Source of the DNA: an uncultured Marmoricola sp.
Lineage (GTDB): Bacteria > Actinomycetota > Actinomycetes > Propionibacteriales > Nocardioidaceae
Direction of reading: 5' to 3'
Length of the DNA: 5,039 nucleotides
Assembly: GCF_943913695.1 (NCBI RefSeq)
Contig: NZ_CALTZE010000190.1
Coordinates: forward strand, 1-5,039
Each line of letters opens with the position of its first letter. Within the stretch, counting starts at the first letter, position 1. The translations under genes were made by a program, and so were the position numbers. The notes beneath the pieces are model-generated. The model saw only the letters and a list, made by a program, of their open reading frames with translations, did not search any database and was not told where the DNA came from. Of the stretch, positions 1 through 5,039 are shown piece by piece.

Positions 1-827
1 GCGTCGGGTGACGCGGCCGGCGGCAATGGCGGCACGGTCGAGATCTCCTCGACCGAGCGCGAGGAGGTGTCGACCACCGGGACGCGGTGGGCGTCGAAGA
101 GCTGCTGGGCGCGACGCAGCTCCCAGCGGCACTGCTCCGGGGAGGAGTAGCGCGAGCCCGGACGCCGCTCGCCGCGCACACGGCTGAGCCGGTCGACGTT
201 GGTGACCAGGCCGAAGCAGCGCTCCCGGAAGTCGCGCACCGGCTCGGGCAGCTCGGTGCTCTCCAGGTCCTCGTCGACCAGGGGGTAGTTGGCCACGAAG
301 AGGCCGTGCTGGAGCGCGAGATACATGCTCGTGGGCGTCTTGCCGCAGCGCGAGGGCGCCAGCAGCACCACGTCGGCCTTCTCCAGCATCCGCACGCTCT
401 GGCCGTCGTCGTGCTCGATGGTGAACTCCACCGCGGCCATGCGGTTGTTGTAGCGCTTGATGTCGACCAGGCCGTGCAGCCGGGAGGGCTGCCGCACGCC
501 GCGGCGGTGCAGGATCTCCTCCACGCGGCTCATGTGCAGGTCGAAGAAGTCGATGATGGGCGCCTTGGTCTTGCGCAGCTCCAGGCGTACGTCGTCCTCG
601 GCCGCGGTCGTGAAGACCAGCGGCACCTCGCCGCTGTCGACCACGGCGTCGATCTGCTCCACCACGCGGGCGGCGTGCTCGACGCCGGTGATGAAGGGGA
701 TCAGGGTGCGGTCGAAGAGCAGGTCGGGAAACTGGATGAGCAGCGCGTTGCCCATCGTTTCCGCACTGATGCCGGTGCTGTCGGAGAGGAAGAAGACGGG
801 CACCACGCCCGCGTCAGACTCAGACAC
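1..827 (-). CDS. ppsR: PEP synthase/PPDK regulatory protein (kinase/pyrophosphorylase, DUF299), 3' end cut by window edge
   Basis: Members of this family switch PEP synthase or pyruvate phosphate dikinase off and on: an ADP-dependent kinase activity phosphorylates a threonine next to the catalytic histidine, and a Pi-dependent activity removes it. They act in the cytoplasm. The reading starts at GTG (825-827) with a GGAGGT Shine-Dalgarno 8 nt upstream. The N-terminus reads VSESDAGVVPVFFLSDSTGI, with the family's SDSTGISAET block near residues 14-23. The P-loop APSRCGKTPTS lies at about residues 156-166, where E. coli PpsR has its SRCGKT loop. ANYPLVDEDL, GERRPGSRYSS and SVEEI (about 258-262) are also family blocks in the expected order and spacing. 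At least 275 codons are present; E. coli PpsR has 277 residues, so the end should lie just outside. After VEEIST the frame turns to an untypical proline-rich tail, and a -1 nt loss near 33-38 is suspected (see findings). The regulated enzyme is not in view. Family call is very secure; whether the target is PpsA or PPDK is not. Confidence 0.94.
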   Translation of the reverse strand, partial: MSESDAGVVPVFFLSDSTGISAETMGNALLIQFPDLLFDRTLIPFITGVEHAARVVEQIDAVVDSGEVPLVFTTAAEDDVRLELRKTKAPIIDFFDLHMSRVEEILHRRGVRQPSRLHGLVDIKRYNNRMAAVEFTIEHDDGQSVRMLEKADVVLLAPSRCGKTPTSMYLALQHGLFVANYPLVDEDLESTELPEPVRDFRERCFGLVTNVDRLSRVRGERRPGSRYSSPEQCRWELRRAQQLFDAHRVPVVDTSSRSVEEISTVPPLPPAASPD

Positions 828-835
828 TGCTGCCC

Positions 836-841
836 ACCTCC
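836..841 (-). promoter_or_regulatory. Shine-Dalgarno site deciding the GTG start of ppsR
   Basis: On the minus strand the sequence reads AGGGGAGGTG, followed by GTG at 827. The GGAGGT core sits 8 nt before that GTG. The first in-frame ATG (the Met in SAETMG) falls after the conserved SDSTG block, so this site supports the GTG start over a shorter form. Confidence 0.8.
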
Positions 842-859
842 CCTGTGGTGAGCGTGAAC

Positions 860-1000
860 CTACCGCTCCGCGCGGTCCTCGCCTACCGAGGAGACGTGAG
901 AGATACCTCGCATTCGCGCGACGGCCAGCGCCGCGACGGCGTTGAGCGCGCCGCCGAGCAGCAGGGCGGCGTCGCGCACGGAGGCTGCCTGGATCCTCAT
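860..1000 (-). CDS. Probable small single-helix membrane peptide (46 aa), unidentified
   Basis: I do not recognise this peptide. It starts at ATG 998-1000 and stops at TAG 860-862. A GAGGAG Shine-Dalgarno lies 8 nt before the ATG, which is as good as any ribosome site in the window. The N-terminus is MRIQAASVRDAALLLGGALN. Residues about 11-28 form one hydrophobic stretch (AALLLGGALNAVAALAVA) flanked by Arg residues, followed by a polar tail ending GEDRAER. In the first 28 codons almost every third position is G or C, as in the real genes here; the tail from about codon 29 is less biased (CGA, GGT, TCT, GTA) and may overlap control DNA of the next gene. It ends 32 nt before the ppsR start on the same strand, so co-transcription is possible. 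A longer form from GTG 1052-1054 exists but lacks the good ribosome site. It could be a chance ORF; a homolog search would decide. Confidence 0.45.
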   Translation of the reverse strand: MRIQAASVRDAALLLGGALNAVAALAVARMRGISHVSSVGEDRAER

Positions 1001-1008
1001 GGGGCCTG

Positions 1009-1014
1009 CTCCTC
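1009..1014 (-). promoter_or_regulatory. Shine-Dalgarno of the small membrane peptide
   Basis: The minus strand reads CCGAGGAGCAGGCCCCATG, placing GAGGAG 8 nt before the ATG at 998-1000. This is the main reason to treat the 46-codon frame as a gene and to choose this ATG over the upstream GTG. The rest of 1015-1106 holds the end of the neighbouring gene's mRNA; I found no convincing -10/-35 pair or U-tailed hairpin there. Confidence 0.5.
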
Positions 1015-1106
1015 GGGTCGGCGTGATGCTCTCGGCGTACCCCGAGGGTCGCACGCGAACCGCTCAGATGGGGGCGAAACCGGCGCCGCAGCGTCACTTC
1101 GCCGCG

Positions 1107-2144
1107 TCACGTCGCCGGTGTCAGCACGACGAGGCCGGCGTGCGCCGGCGCCTCGTCCATCGCGCGCAGGGCCGTGGGGCCCTCCGCGAGATCGACCACC
1201 CGGTGCACGAGACGACGCGGGTCCAGCCGGCCGTCGGCGAGCATCGCCAGCAGCTCGGGATACTGCCCCGAGGGCATCCCGTGCGAGCCCACGACGTCGA
1301 GCTCACGGGCGAGGACCACGTCCATCGGCAGCGACCGCGCGTGCTCGCCCAGCAGCAGGCCGACCTGGACGTGCCGGCCGCGCGGCGCCAGGCAGCGCAC
1401 CGAGGCCTCGGCGACGGCCGGGTGACCCAGGCAGTCCAGCGAGACCGCGGCGCCGCCGCCGGTGAGCTCCGCGACCCGCGCGACCGCGTCGGCCTCGCTC
1501 GGGTCGAGCACCTGCTCCGCACCGACCGCGGTCGCGAGCGTCCGGGCCTCCGCCGACGGGTCGACACCGACGACCCGGGCCCCCAGCGCCGCCGCGACCA
1601 TCACCGCCGAGAGTCCGACGCCGCCGCAGCCGTGCACCACCACCCACTCGCCGGGCTGCACCCGCCCCCGCCACCGCACCGCGCGGTAGGCCGTGGCGAA
1701 GCGGCACCCCAGGGAGGCAGCCGTCACGGCGTCGACCGCGTCGGGGAGCCGCACCAGGTTGGCCTGCGCCGCGGGCACGGCGACCAGCTCGGCCCAGGAT
1801 CCTGCCCGGGTGAAGCCCGGCTGCTGCTGGTCGGGGCAGACCTGCTGCTCCCCGTGCTCGCACCACCGGCACTGCCCACAGCCCAGCACGAAGGGCACCG
1901 TGACCCGGTCGCCGACCTCCCAGCCCGCCACCTCCTCGCCCACGGCGGCGAGGTGGCCGGCGTACTCGTGGCCGGGCACCATCGGCAGCGGCACCGGCTC
2001 GTGCCCGCGCCAGGCGTGCCAGTCCGAGCGGCACACGCCCGTCGCCTCGACGCGCACCAGCACGCCGTCGGGCGGGCAGGCGGGCTCGGGCAGGTCGACG
2101 ACCTCCGGCGGCGCGCCGTACGCCGCGTAGCTGACGGCCCGCAC
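1107..2144 (-). CDS. Zinc-dependent alcohol dehydrogenase (medium-chain dehydrogenase/reductase), 345 aa
   Basis: This enzyme should oxidise an alcohol or reduce an aldehyde/ketone with a nicotinamide cofactor in the cytoplasm; the true substrate cannot be read from the sequence. The GroES-like domain carries the catalytic zinc ligands: Cys38 in GVCRSDWHAW, His59-Glu60 in PGHEYAG, and Cys147 in SLGCRFATAYRA. The structural zinc loop is complete, with Cys89, Cys92, Cys95 and Cys103 (GCGQCRWCEHGEQQVC). Ser40 and His43 fit the usual proton-relay area. The Rossmann domain has GCGGVG at 172-177 and Asp195 at the end of the next strand (VVGVD), which favours NAD over NADP. Length is normal for the family. 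The start is GTG 2142-2144. It sits one base after the stop of the glucosidase gene (TGA-C-GTG) with only a poor G-rich ribosome site, so translation probably depends on re-initiation by ribosomes finishing the upstream gene. The stop is TGA at 1107-1109. It is the last gene of the cluster. Confidence 0.93.
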   Translation of the reverse strand: MRAVSYAAYGAPPEVVDLPEPACPPDGVLVRVEATGVCRSDWHAWRGHEPVPLPMVPGHEYAGHLAAVGEEVAGWEVGDRVTVPFVLGCGQCRWCEHGEQQVCPDQQQPGFTRAGSWAELVAVPAAQANLVRLPDAVDAVTAASLGCRFATAYRAVRWRGRVQPGEWVVVHGCGGVGLSAVMVAAALGARVVGVDPSAEARTLATAVGAEQVLDPSEADAVARVAELTGGGAAVSLDCLGHPAVAEASVRCLAPRGRHVQVGLLLGEHARSLPMDVVLARELDVVGSHGMPSGQYPELLAMLADGRLDPRRLVHRVVDLAEGPTALRAMDEAPAHAGLVVLTPAT

Positions 2145-2145
2145 G

Positions 2146-3789
2146 TCAGCCCCGCAGCACGCGCGCGGCCCAGGGACCGAGCGGCCCGGCCGGGTCGTCG
2201 CCCTGAGCGTCGCTGTCGTTGGCGAGCACCAGCTCGCCCGCCAGCGGCACCCCGGCCGCGGCCGCGTCGACCGGCTCCCCCGACAGGTTGGCCACGACGG
2301 TCAGCCGGGCACCGTCGTGCTCGCGGGTGAAGGCGTAGAGCTGCTCGTGCTCGGGCACCAGCATCGTGAAGTCGCCGCGCGCCACCACCGGGTCGTCGTG
2401 GCGCAGCCGCACCAGGTCCCTGTAGTGGGCGAGCACGGCCCGCTCGTCGGGGCCGTGCTCCCACGGGATCATCGCCCGGGCGTTGTCGCGGCTCTTGTAG
2501 CGCAGTGCCGCCAGCACCAGCTCGGGGTCCTCGCCTCGCGCGACCGCCTCGCGGAAGTGGTTGACCGACTCCAGGTCGACGAAGTCGTCGGGGCCGCCGA
2601 ACTCCAGGTTGGGCAGGCCGAGCTCCTCGCCCTGGTAGACGAAGACGGTGCCGCGGTGCAGGTGGAGCACCGTGGCGAGCGCGGTCGCCGAGCGCACCCG
2701 GTGCTCGGGGCTGTCGTCGCCGTAGCGGCTGACCACCCGTGGCTGGTCGTGGTTGCTCCAGTAGAGGCTGTTCCACCCGACGTCGGCCAGCGCCTCCTGC
2801 CAGCCGCCGAGGCTGGCCTTGAGCTGCGGGAGGCTGACGGGGACGACGTCCCACTTGCCGCCCGGCCCGGAGTCGAGGTCGACGTGCTCGAAGGTGAAGA
2901 CCATGTCGAGCTCGCCGCGCGCGGGGTCGGTGTAGAGCCTGCCGTGCTCGGTGGTGGTGCCGGGGGTCTCGCCGATCGTCACCGGCGCCTCGCCGAAGGG
3001 CGTCACGCGGCCCTCGAAGACCTCCCGGCGCATCTCGGCCAGGAACTCGTGGATGCGTGGCCCGTTGAGCGTGTGCAGCCCCGGGTCGCCGTAGGTCTCC
3101 ACGTCGACCGAGCGCGGCGAGACCTCGATAGTCTCGCCGACCGGGCTGTCCTGCAGCTCACCGTCGACGGTGCGCTTGGAGATCAGGTTGATGACGTCCA
3201 TGCGGAAGCCGTCGACCCCCCGGTCCAGCCACCAGCGCATCATCGCGTAGACCGCCTCGCGGACCTCGGGGTTCTCCCAGTTCAGGTCGGGCTGCTCGGG
3301 CGCGAAGAGGTGCAGGTAGTAGTCACCGGTCGTCTCGTCGCGCTCCCACGCGGGCCCGGAGAAGACCGAGCCCCAGTTGGTCGGCTCGGAGCGCCACCAG
3401 TACCAGTCGCGCTTCGGGTCGTCCCTGCTCGACCTGCTCGCGACGAACCACGGGTGCTGGTCGCTGGTGTGGTTGACCACGAGGTCCATCACCACGCGGA
3501 TGCCGCGCGCGTGCGCCTGCGCGACCAGCTCGTCCATGTCGGCGAGGGTGCCGAAGGTCGGGTTGATCTCCTGGTAGTCGCTGATGTCGTAGCCGTTGTC
3601 GACCATCGGCGAGGCGTAGACCGGGCTCAGCCAGACCGCGTCGACCCCGAGGTCCTCGAGGTGGTCGAGGTGGTCGATCACGCCGCGCAGGTCGCCGACG
3701 CCGTCACCGTCGCTGTCGGCGAAGCTGCGCGGGTAGACCTGGTAGACCACGCCGCTGTGCCACCACGGGACGTCCTGCTGCTCCGTCAT
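2146..3789 (-). CDS. GH13 alpha-glucosidase, oligo-1,6-glucosidase type, 547 aa
   Basis: A retaining alpha-glucosidase of glycoside hydrolase family 13 that should release glucose from the non-reducing end of short alpha-glucans in the cytoplasm; no signal peptide is present. All four GH13 regions are intact: DLVVNH at 102-107, GFRMDVINL at 194-202 with nucleophile Asp198, TIGETPG with acid/base Glu274, and NHDQPR with Asp348 as transition-state stabiliser. A calcium-type loop DSDGDGVGD lies at 25-33, and QPDLN at 166-170 is the oligo-1,6-glucosidase signature. Val199 after the nucleophile, rather than the Thr of maltases, favours alpha-1,6 linkages (isomaltose, panose) by the known Val/Thr rule; this is inferred, not proven. 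The nucleophile-to-acid distance is about 76 residues against 56 in Bacillus cereus oligo-1,6-glucosidase, so there is an acidic insert of roughly 20 residues at about 206-236. The ATG at 3787-3789 follows an AGGG motif that overlaps the end of the upstream gene, 9 nt away. The alcohol dehydrogenase gene follows by 1 nt. Confidence 0.95.
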   Translation of the reverse strand: MTEQQDVPWWHSGVVYQVYPRSFADSDGDGVGDLRGVIDHLDHLEDLGVDAVWLSPVYASPMVDNGYDISDYQEINPTFGTLADMDELVAQAHARGIRVVMDLVVNHTSDQHPWFVASRSSRDDPKRDWYWWRSEPTNWGSVFSGPAWERDETTGDYYLHLFAPEQPDLNWENPEVREAVYAMMRWWLDRGVDGFRMDVINLISKRTVDGELQDSPVGETIEVSPRSVDVETYGDPGLHTLNGPRIHEFLAEMRREVFEGRVTPFGEAPVTIGETPGTTTEHGRLYTDPARGELDMVFTFEHVDLDSGPGGKWDVVPVSLPQLKASLGGWQEALADVGWNSLYWSNHDQPRVVSRYGDDSPEHRVRSATALATVLHLHRGTVFVYQGEELGLPNLEFGGPDDFVDLESVNHFREAVARGEDPELVLAALRYKSRDNARAMIPWEHGPDERAVLAHYRDLVRLRHDDPVVARGDFTMLVPEHEQLYAFTREHDGARLTVVANLSGEPVDAAAAGVPLAGELVLANDSDAQGDDPAGPLGPWAARVLRG

Positions 3790-3798
3790 GGCTCGACC

Positions 3799-4232
3799 CT
3801 AGGGGGACGCCACGACCTCCTCGGCGAGCAGCCAGCGCACCGCGGCCCGCGCGAGGAGCAGCACGACGATCAGGCCGGTGACGGAGAAGAACCCGCCCAG
3901 GCTCACCGCCTCGCCGAAGAGCAGGTCCTCCAGGGCGAGCACGACGAACTTGCTGCCCGCCGCGACCACCCAGAAGCCCAGGGCGATCGCGACCTTGACG
4001 GGACGGCGCTCCGCCGCCCGCAGGCCCGCCACGATCCGGCCTTGAGCAGTGCCACGAGCTCGAGCACGCCCTTGAGCATCAGCGCGGTGAGCAAAGAGAG
4101 CGTGAAGCCCTCGCTGATCACCGAGGGGACGTACTCCACGGCCAGGTTGAGCACGACGACGTAGACGAAGACGTCGATGACGTCGGTGCGGTGGGCTCGC
4201 AGCCACTGCCGCACGGGGGCCGCTGCTGGCAT
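3799..4232 (-). pseudogene. Small multi-spanning conserved membrane protein, interrupted by a one-base loss
   Basis: Two overlapping frames carry the two halves of one protein. The first starts at ATG 4230-4232 (MPAAAPVRQWLRAHRTDVID) and stays membrane-like to ALLKA near 4038. The second carries RIVAGLRAAERRPVKVAIAL to the TAG at 3799-3801. Restoring one C in the GGCCGG at 4036-4040 joins them as ALLK-ARIVAG and gives a 144-residue protein. The restored protein has about four hydrophobic segments (residues ~20-35, 45-64, 80-100, 114-132), an acidic residue pair after the third, and GSKFVVLALEDLLFGE followed by SLGGFFSVTG. From memory this resembles a conserved bacterial hypothetical membrane family; no function is known to me. 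Hydrophobic content and codon bias continue on both sides of the break, so the damage is either very recent or a sequence error. It is the first gene of the cluster and ends 9 nt before the glucosidase start. Its ribosome site is weak. A GTG at codon 7 is an alternative start. Confidence 0.82.
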
Positions 4233-4237
4233 GCCTG

Positions 4238-4243
4238 CAGTCT
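4238..4243 (-). promoter_or_regulatory. Possible weak -10 for the membrane protein-glucosidase-dehydrogenase cluster
   Basis: On the minus strand CAGACT stands 5-6 nt before the ATG at 4232, matching TANNNT at A2 and T6 only. With a weak ribosome site at that ATG, a second leaderless start facing the opposite way is possible. The evidence is thin; the promoter of the cluster could also lie inside the divergent gene. Confidence 0.2.
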
Positions 4244-4267
4244 GGACCACCTGGGGGCGACGAGCAC

Positions 4268-4273
4268 TAGGCT
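4268..4273 (+). promoter_or_regulatory. -10 box TAGGCT of a likely leaderless promoter
   Basis: TAGGCT matches the actinobacterial TANNNT -10 pattern and is followed by exactly 7 nt (CGACGCC) before the ATG at 4281. Transcription would then begin at or within a base or two of the start codon, giving a leaderless mRNA. This agrees with the lack of a Shine-Dalgarno before that ATG. A partial -35 (TGGACC at 4243-4248) has a 19-nt spacer, longer than ideal. Leaderless genes of this form are common in actinobacteria. Confidence 0.62.
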
Positions 4274-4280
4274 CGACGCC

Positions 4281-4922
4281 ATGGAGGAGACGCAGGCGTG
4301 GGAGCTGCTGGCGCAGGAGCGGCGGGCCTTCGCCGACCTGCTGGAGGGCCTCGACGAGAGCCAGTGGGAGACCCCGAGCCTGTGCGGCTCGTGGAGCGTC
4401 GCCGACGTGGCCACGCACATGATGGTCGGTCAGACGGGCAGCCTCGCCGCCTTCGCCACCGCCATGCTGCAGGCGCGAGGTCGCTTCGCGCGTGCCAACG
4501 AGGTCATGGTCGAGCGCAAGCGGGACCGACCGCGCTCGGCGATCGTCGCCGACCTGCGTGACCACGCCGAGCACCGCTTCACCCCGCCCGGGGCGGGCTG
4601 GCGGGCACCTGTCGCCGACTTCCTGGTGCACCGGCTCGACGTCTGCGTGCCGCTCGGCATCGACCACGGCCGCCCCCTCGACCTGTGGCCCGACGCGCTG
4701 GAGCTCATCGTGAGCCCGGCCGCCCGGCGCGGGTTCATCGACGGCCGGCTGCCCTCGCTGGCCTACGCCGCCCCCGACGTCGGGTGGGCCGCCGGTGAGG
4801 GCGACCGCGTCGAGGCGCCGGCCGAGTCGCTGGCACTGGCCCTGACCCGCCGCCCCACCGACCGGCTCGCGGACCTGCGCGGGCCGGGGGCCGACGCGTT
4901 GCGAGCGTGGGCCACGCGCTGA
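4281..4922 (+). CDS. Maleylpyruvate isomerase family / DinB-fold mycothiol-type enzyme, 213 aa
   Basis: The N-terminal four-helix DinB-like domain covers about residues 1-140 and includes the typical LCGSWSVADVATHMM segment. The metal site of the family (His, then Glu-x-x-x-His, in Corynebacterium glutamicum mycothiol-dependent maleylpyruvate isomerase) is matched by His46 and by DFLVHRLDVCVPLG, giving Asp113 and His117. An Asp thus replaces the usual Glu. The C-terminal part has the family's PAESLALALTRRP and LRGPGADALRAW segments. At 213 residues it is shorter than the C. glutamicum enzyme (about 241). The start is ATG 4281, chosen because it begins the conserved helix and sits 7 nt after a TAGGCT box; longer upstream readings have no family similarity. 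The family uses mycothiol where other bacteria use glutathione, but most actinobacterial members have no known substrate. It runs divergently from the membrane-protein gene and converges on the hydroxyphenylpyruvate dioxygenase gene 21 nt away. Family membership is firm, function open. Confidence 0.88.
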   Translation: MEETQAWELLAQERRAFADLLEGLDESQWETPSLCGSWSVADVATHMMVGQTGSLAAFATAMLQARGRFARANEVMVERKRDRPRSAIVADLRDHAEHRFTPPGAGWRAPVADFLVHRLDVCVPLGIDHGRPLDLWPDALELIVSPAARRGFIDGRLPSLAYAAPDVGWAAGEGDRVEAPAESLALALTRRPTDRLADLRGPGADALRAWATR

Positions 4923-4943
4923 CCCGGCGCCGCGGCGTACGGC

Positions 4944-5039
4944 TCAGAAGTTGCCGCGCTTCTCCTGCTCGCGCTCGATGGCCTCGAAGAGCGCCTTGAA
5001 GTTGCCCTTGCCGAAGCCGAGCGAGCCGTGCCGCTCGAT
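4944..5039 (-). CDS. hpd: 4-hydroxyphenylpyruvate dioxygenase, C-terminal 31 residues only
   Basis: Only the 3' end is inside the window, stopping at TGA 4944-4946. The visible residues start IERHGSLGFGKGNFKALFEA and finish IEREQEKRGNF. The GFGKGNFKALFEAIEREQ block is the hallmark C-terminal helix of 4-hydroxyphenylpyruvate dioxygenase, which closes over the iron site. The enzyme is a cytoplasmic Fe(II) oxygenase that converts 4-hydroxyphenylpyruvate to homogentisate in tyrosine breakdown. The iron ligands lie upstream of the visible part, so they cannot be checked. The 21-nt gap to the convergent gene has no hairpin with a U-tract, so transcripts from the two sides may overlap. A related paralogue (hydroxymandelate synthase type) cannot be fully excluded from 31 residues. 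Confidence 0.88.
   Translation of the reverse strand: MERHGSLGFGKGNFKALFEAIEREQEKRGNF

Noticed and set aside
87..851. Open frame of 254 codons on the plus strand
   Set aside because: It is the complement of the PpsR gene, whose P-loop and family blocks are unmistakable on the minus strand.
1030..1048. Weak inverted repeat CTCGG-GGTACG-CCGAG (minus strand) after the dehydrogenase gene
   Set aside because: The stem is only 5 bp and no U-tract follows, so a terminator call is not supported.
942..2330. Open frame of 462 codons on the plus strand
   Set aside because: It is antisense to the alcohol dehydrogenase gene and rich in Arg, His and Pro with no recognisable motif. The minus-strand dehydrogenase has all its zinc and cofactor motifs.
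1724..2854. Open frame of 376 codons on the minus strand
   Set aside because: It runs out of frame over the glucosidase-dehydrogenase junction and is low-complexity Arg/Ala/Gly/Pro sequence. Both real genes are intact in their own frames.
2317..4164. Open frame of 615 codons on the plus strand
   Set aside because: It lies antisense across the whole GH13 gene and part of the membrane-protein gene. Its Val/Asp/Leu/Arg-rich sequence has no domain and is what G/C-rich third positions produce on the opposite strand.
4191..4280. Upstream extension of the plus-strand isomerase-like gene
   Set aside because: The added residues have no family similarity, and the TAGGCT box at 4268-4273 points to the ATG at 4281.
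4928..4937. Perfect 10-bp palindrome CGCCGCGGCG between the convergent genes
   Set aside because: It has no loop and no T-run on either side, so it does not look like an intrinsic terminator. Such palindromes are expected by chance in DNA this rich in G and C.

Overview
The window looks like ordinary chromosome from a high-GC actinobacterium. GC and third-position GC are very high, GTG starts occur, and one gene appears to be leaderless with a bare TAGGCT -10 box. It also carries a maleylpyruvate-isomerase/DinB-type enzyme of a family tied to mycothiol. A Nocardioides-like member of the Propionibacteriales is my best guess, from protein flavour alone. I see no mobile element, CRISPR array, tRNA or rRNA.

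Layout, left to right. (1) 1-827, minus: a bifunctional kinase/pyrophosphorylase of the PEP synthase/PPDK regulatory protein family (PpsR/PDRP, old DUF299), running off the left edge. (2) 828-1106: a spacer holding a probable 46-residue one-helix membrane peptide (860-1000, minus) with an excellent Shine-Dalgarno, 32 nt upstream of gene 1. (3) 1107-4232, minus: a tight three-gene cluster read right to left. It contains a small multi-spanning membrane protein (3799-4232, broken by a one-base loss), a GH13 oligo-1,6-glucosidase-like enzyme (2146-3789) and a zinc-dependent alcohol dehydrogenase (1107-2144), with gaps of 9 nt and 1 nt. (4) 4233-4280: a 48-nt divergent promoter region. (5) 4281-4922, plus: a maleylpyruvate isomerase/DinB-fold protein. 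(6) 4944-5039, minus: the last 31 codons of 4-hydroxyphenylpyruvate dioxygenase, convergent with gene 5.

The genes touch central carbon metabolism: PEP/pyruvate control, cytoplasmic cleavage of short alpha-glucans, an alcohol/aldehyde oxidoreductase and tyrosine breakdown. No single pathway joins them all. The clearest anomalies are two likely single-base losses at G/C-rich spots, one in the membrane-protein gene (about 4036-4040) and one near the 3' end of the PpsR gene (about 33-38). They may be real mutations or sequence errors. I found no strong case for a wholly new system. The most original leads are the unlisted small membrane peptide before ppsR and the possible role of the isomerase-like gene beside the tyrosine-catabolic dioxygenase.
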